Part shown: positions 61,933 through 64,000 of the stretch, piece after piece
Numbering within the stretch: position 1 is the stretch's first letter
How the letters are laid out: every line of letters starts with the position of its first letter
Assembly: GCF_963576545.1 (NCBI RefSeq)
Contig: NC_083654.1
Location: 22,277,400-22,341,399, forward strand
Direction: 5' to 3'
DNA: 64,000 nt
Source of the DNA: Limanda limanda
Taxonomy: Eukaryota > Chordata > Actinopteri > Pleuronectiformes > Pleuronectidae
The notes under the pieces: generated by a model
What the model was told of the DNA's origin: nothing
The model's input: the letters and a program-made list of their open reading frames with translations, nothing else
The model's database searches: none
Program-made: the position numbers and the translations under genes

Positions 61933-62869
61933 TGCCCCTGGCACGGATTACCTTCCACAGACCACAGCAACATCCTGATTGGCCGTCGGGTCCCGTCACC
62001 TGAGGCCGTGATTAGCCGAGCGATCCGACAGGAAGTGAAGACGCAGATTGAGTTTCAGTCTGAACACCTGGAGTCTCCAGATGTGGAGCAAACCCATTAC
62101 CCTCCTGTGATCTGTTCCTTACCTCAAATATTATATAGATTTTGTGTTCAATAAATAATTCTGTCTTAAAAAAGTGAAAATTAATGTTTGTAGTCTGTTC
62201 AGTCTTATGATAATTTATTCCATTTCAAAACATCTTGCCCTGTTTCTCCTTTTAGAAGATGTTTCATAATTCATGTTTGTCAAACTGTATTTGAAGGTGA
62301 AGACTTATGAATTCATATCATCACATGGAGGATAGTCACCGTAACTTCAGGTAGAAATTAAAATTATTCAAGTTTCATCTGCATTCAAGTAGCATCTATA
62401 CTGATAATTACACTTCTGCAGAAACATTTTATTTTCACATTTATATTTTTATTGTCTTTCTTATTCTTTATTTTACATTAACTTTGTATTTTCTTTATTA
62501 TGTTATATTCCTTATTAAATCTTGTTCTAACATTCTATTCTTTTGTTTAACTTTTCTAATCTCTTAAAATGCATGAGTACAGTACTCTAAACATATTAAG
62601 TATTTTTTTTTTACATTTTGCTAATCGCTTGTAAAACACTTAAAACTGCAGTTGATCAGTTTGAAAGGTGCAATATAAATAAAGTTTGATTGATTTCTTT
62701 AAATCAGAGCTGAGGATCTGAGGAGGAGATTAAACTCAGCCCCCCCCCCCGCTCTCACTCTGAAGAGTAAACTCTGTGAGGACGAGAGTTTAGAAACTTC
62801 TGCTCGTTGTCTCTCAGTGTTTTTCAGGAACTTCAGCTCTTTCTGCCTCATCATCACTTTCACTGACTC

Positions 62870-62894
62870 TGTGTGTGTGTCTGTGTGTGTGTGT

Positions 62895-62951
<57 letters not shown>

Positions 62952-62958
62952 TGTGTGT
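62870..62958. repeat. (GT)n microsatellite, interrupted
   Basis: GT run with GTCTGT and GTGAGTG interruptions. Confidence 0.93.
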
Positions 62959-64000
62959 TTCCTTCTCTGAGACTCAAAGTGCCTCCGTCAGCTCAGCGGC
63001 TGGTTTCCTGGTCAAAGGCTGAAGAAGCAGAAGCAACAGGAAGGAGGAAGCTGAGCCTCAGCTTGATCCACACATGGAGCAACACACTGCACTCACTCAG
63101 AATCAGACTGGATTTGAAGAAGAGAGAAAAAGTGCAAATGATTCTGAGTCGGTTTTAGCAAAAGAGACAAAAGTTGACGGAGGATATTTAATAAGATAGG
63201 TTTAAAAGAGTCATTTAAGGCCTAAAGCGAGTCAACAGAAACTCAAGCTGATGTTTAAAATGTGGCGCAAAATAATAAAAGACGTCAATCACGAGTCTCC
63301 AGCTGATCACCAGTGAAGAGACAAAGAAACAAGTGATTCAGACGAACTTGCTCATGAACTCTGGGAAATGACCCGAAGAACCAGAAGCAAGAGGTTGAAG
63401 GAGTGAAGGAACTTCTCCAGTTCAGTGTCTGATCCAGAGGACGGTGGGAGGAGAGGATCCTTCACGTCCTTCATGGACACCTGAACCTCAGTGTGAGAAG
63501 ACGTCTCATCCTGTGAGACATGTCTCCAGTGGGACATGTGTCTCTCACGTTGCTCATCAGCGTCCTGCTCAGTTTAAAGTTCAGAGTGGGACAGAACTCA
63601 AATCAACTCTGCTGACATTTGAGCATCGTAATTCAGGAACGGTTTTGTACTTTGGACAAAGGTCATATTTGCCTCACTATCTTCAAACACACACACACAC
63701 CCACACATACACACACGTATACACACATAGACACACACACAAACACACAATGCCACCCACACATATACACACAAACGCACACATGCGCACACTTTTATTC
63801 TTTAGTTTCAGATTTTTATCCTGATCTTACAAATTTTACTTTTCTTGAATAAGGGATTATTCTCACAACCTTACTGTTTTTCTTTCAATAAAATATAAGA
63901 TTTGATATTAACATTTTTATCTCACAAAGATTAGAACAGAACAAAGTTTCTAATGATGAGAACTTTCTCTCGTAGCCTCAGTCAACAGTTAATTAAACTA

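Larger units (their letters stand above)
61100..64000. other. Right-hand flank, no gene assigned
   Basis: Contains G runs at 61541-61576, CA tracts at 61690-61770, (GT)n at 61858-61930 and 62870-62958, and CA-type repeats at 63690-63790. A minus-strand open frame at 61414-61163 has one hydrophobic stretch but no recognised family. Confidence 0.55.

Overview
The window reads as a percomorph-type teleost fish genome. It has compact vertebrate genes with canonical GT/AG introns, very abundant (CA)n and (GA)n microsatellites, hAT and Harbinger-like non-autonomous DNA elements, and LINE 3' tails ending in ATCT-type repeats. No prokaryotic or viral gene organisation is visible. The species cannot be named from the sequence.

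Three complete protein-coding genes lie on the minus strand. From their 5' to 3' direction they are: enpp2 (autotaxin; coding 56252 down to 31632, 25 exons, predicted 856 aa), enpp3-like (coding 28219 down to 10385, 25 exons, predicted 865 aa) and tnfrsf6b (decoy receptor 3; coding 6118 down to 2903, 3 coding exons, predicted 299 aa). I assembled each gene by following splice phase from exon to exon. All three close in frame, and the expected catalytic and cysteine residues are present. The two ENPP genes are head-to-tail paralogues: 15 of 25 coding exons have identical length. The main functional difference, an exon 9 shorter by 18 codons in enpp2, is the known loss of the insertion loop that gives autotaxin its lipid pocket. 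Both ENPP enzymes act outside the cell. Autotaxin makes lysophosphatidic acid; ENPP3 is a membrane-anchored ectoenzyme that hydrolyses nucleotides. tnfrsf6b encodes a secreted decoy that binds TNF-family ligands.

Layout: 1-2170 holds a LINE tail and a duplicated 80-bp segment. 2172-6702 is tnfrsf6b, with two intronic minisatellites and a hAT element. 6703-10290 is intergenic. 10290-28219 is enpp3, with a 1.5-kb foldback transposon in intron 16 and telomere-like arrays. 28220-31631 is intergenic. 31632-56281 is enpp2; its 12.4-kb intron 24 carries two large minisatellites (about 3.75 kb and 1.5 kb), and several exons are bordered directly by TG/CA repeats. 56.3-57.4 kb is the CT-rich enpp2 upstream region. 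57.44-61.09 kb is a 3.6-kb array of a 12-bp unit. 61.1-64 kb is unassigned, with microsatellites.

The most unusual material is in how the repeats sit on the genes. A (TG)51 tract replaces the pyrimidine tract of an enpp2 3' splice site. One enpp2 exon lies between complementary UG and CA tracts. A 47-bp repeat reiterates the splice acceptor and start codon of tnfrsf6b. The 12-bp array is open in five frames and shows CpG-decay variants. A fragment of an ADP/ATP carrier retropseudogene lies in enpp2 intron 2. I did not find a clearly new gene system.
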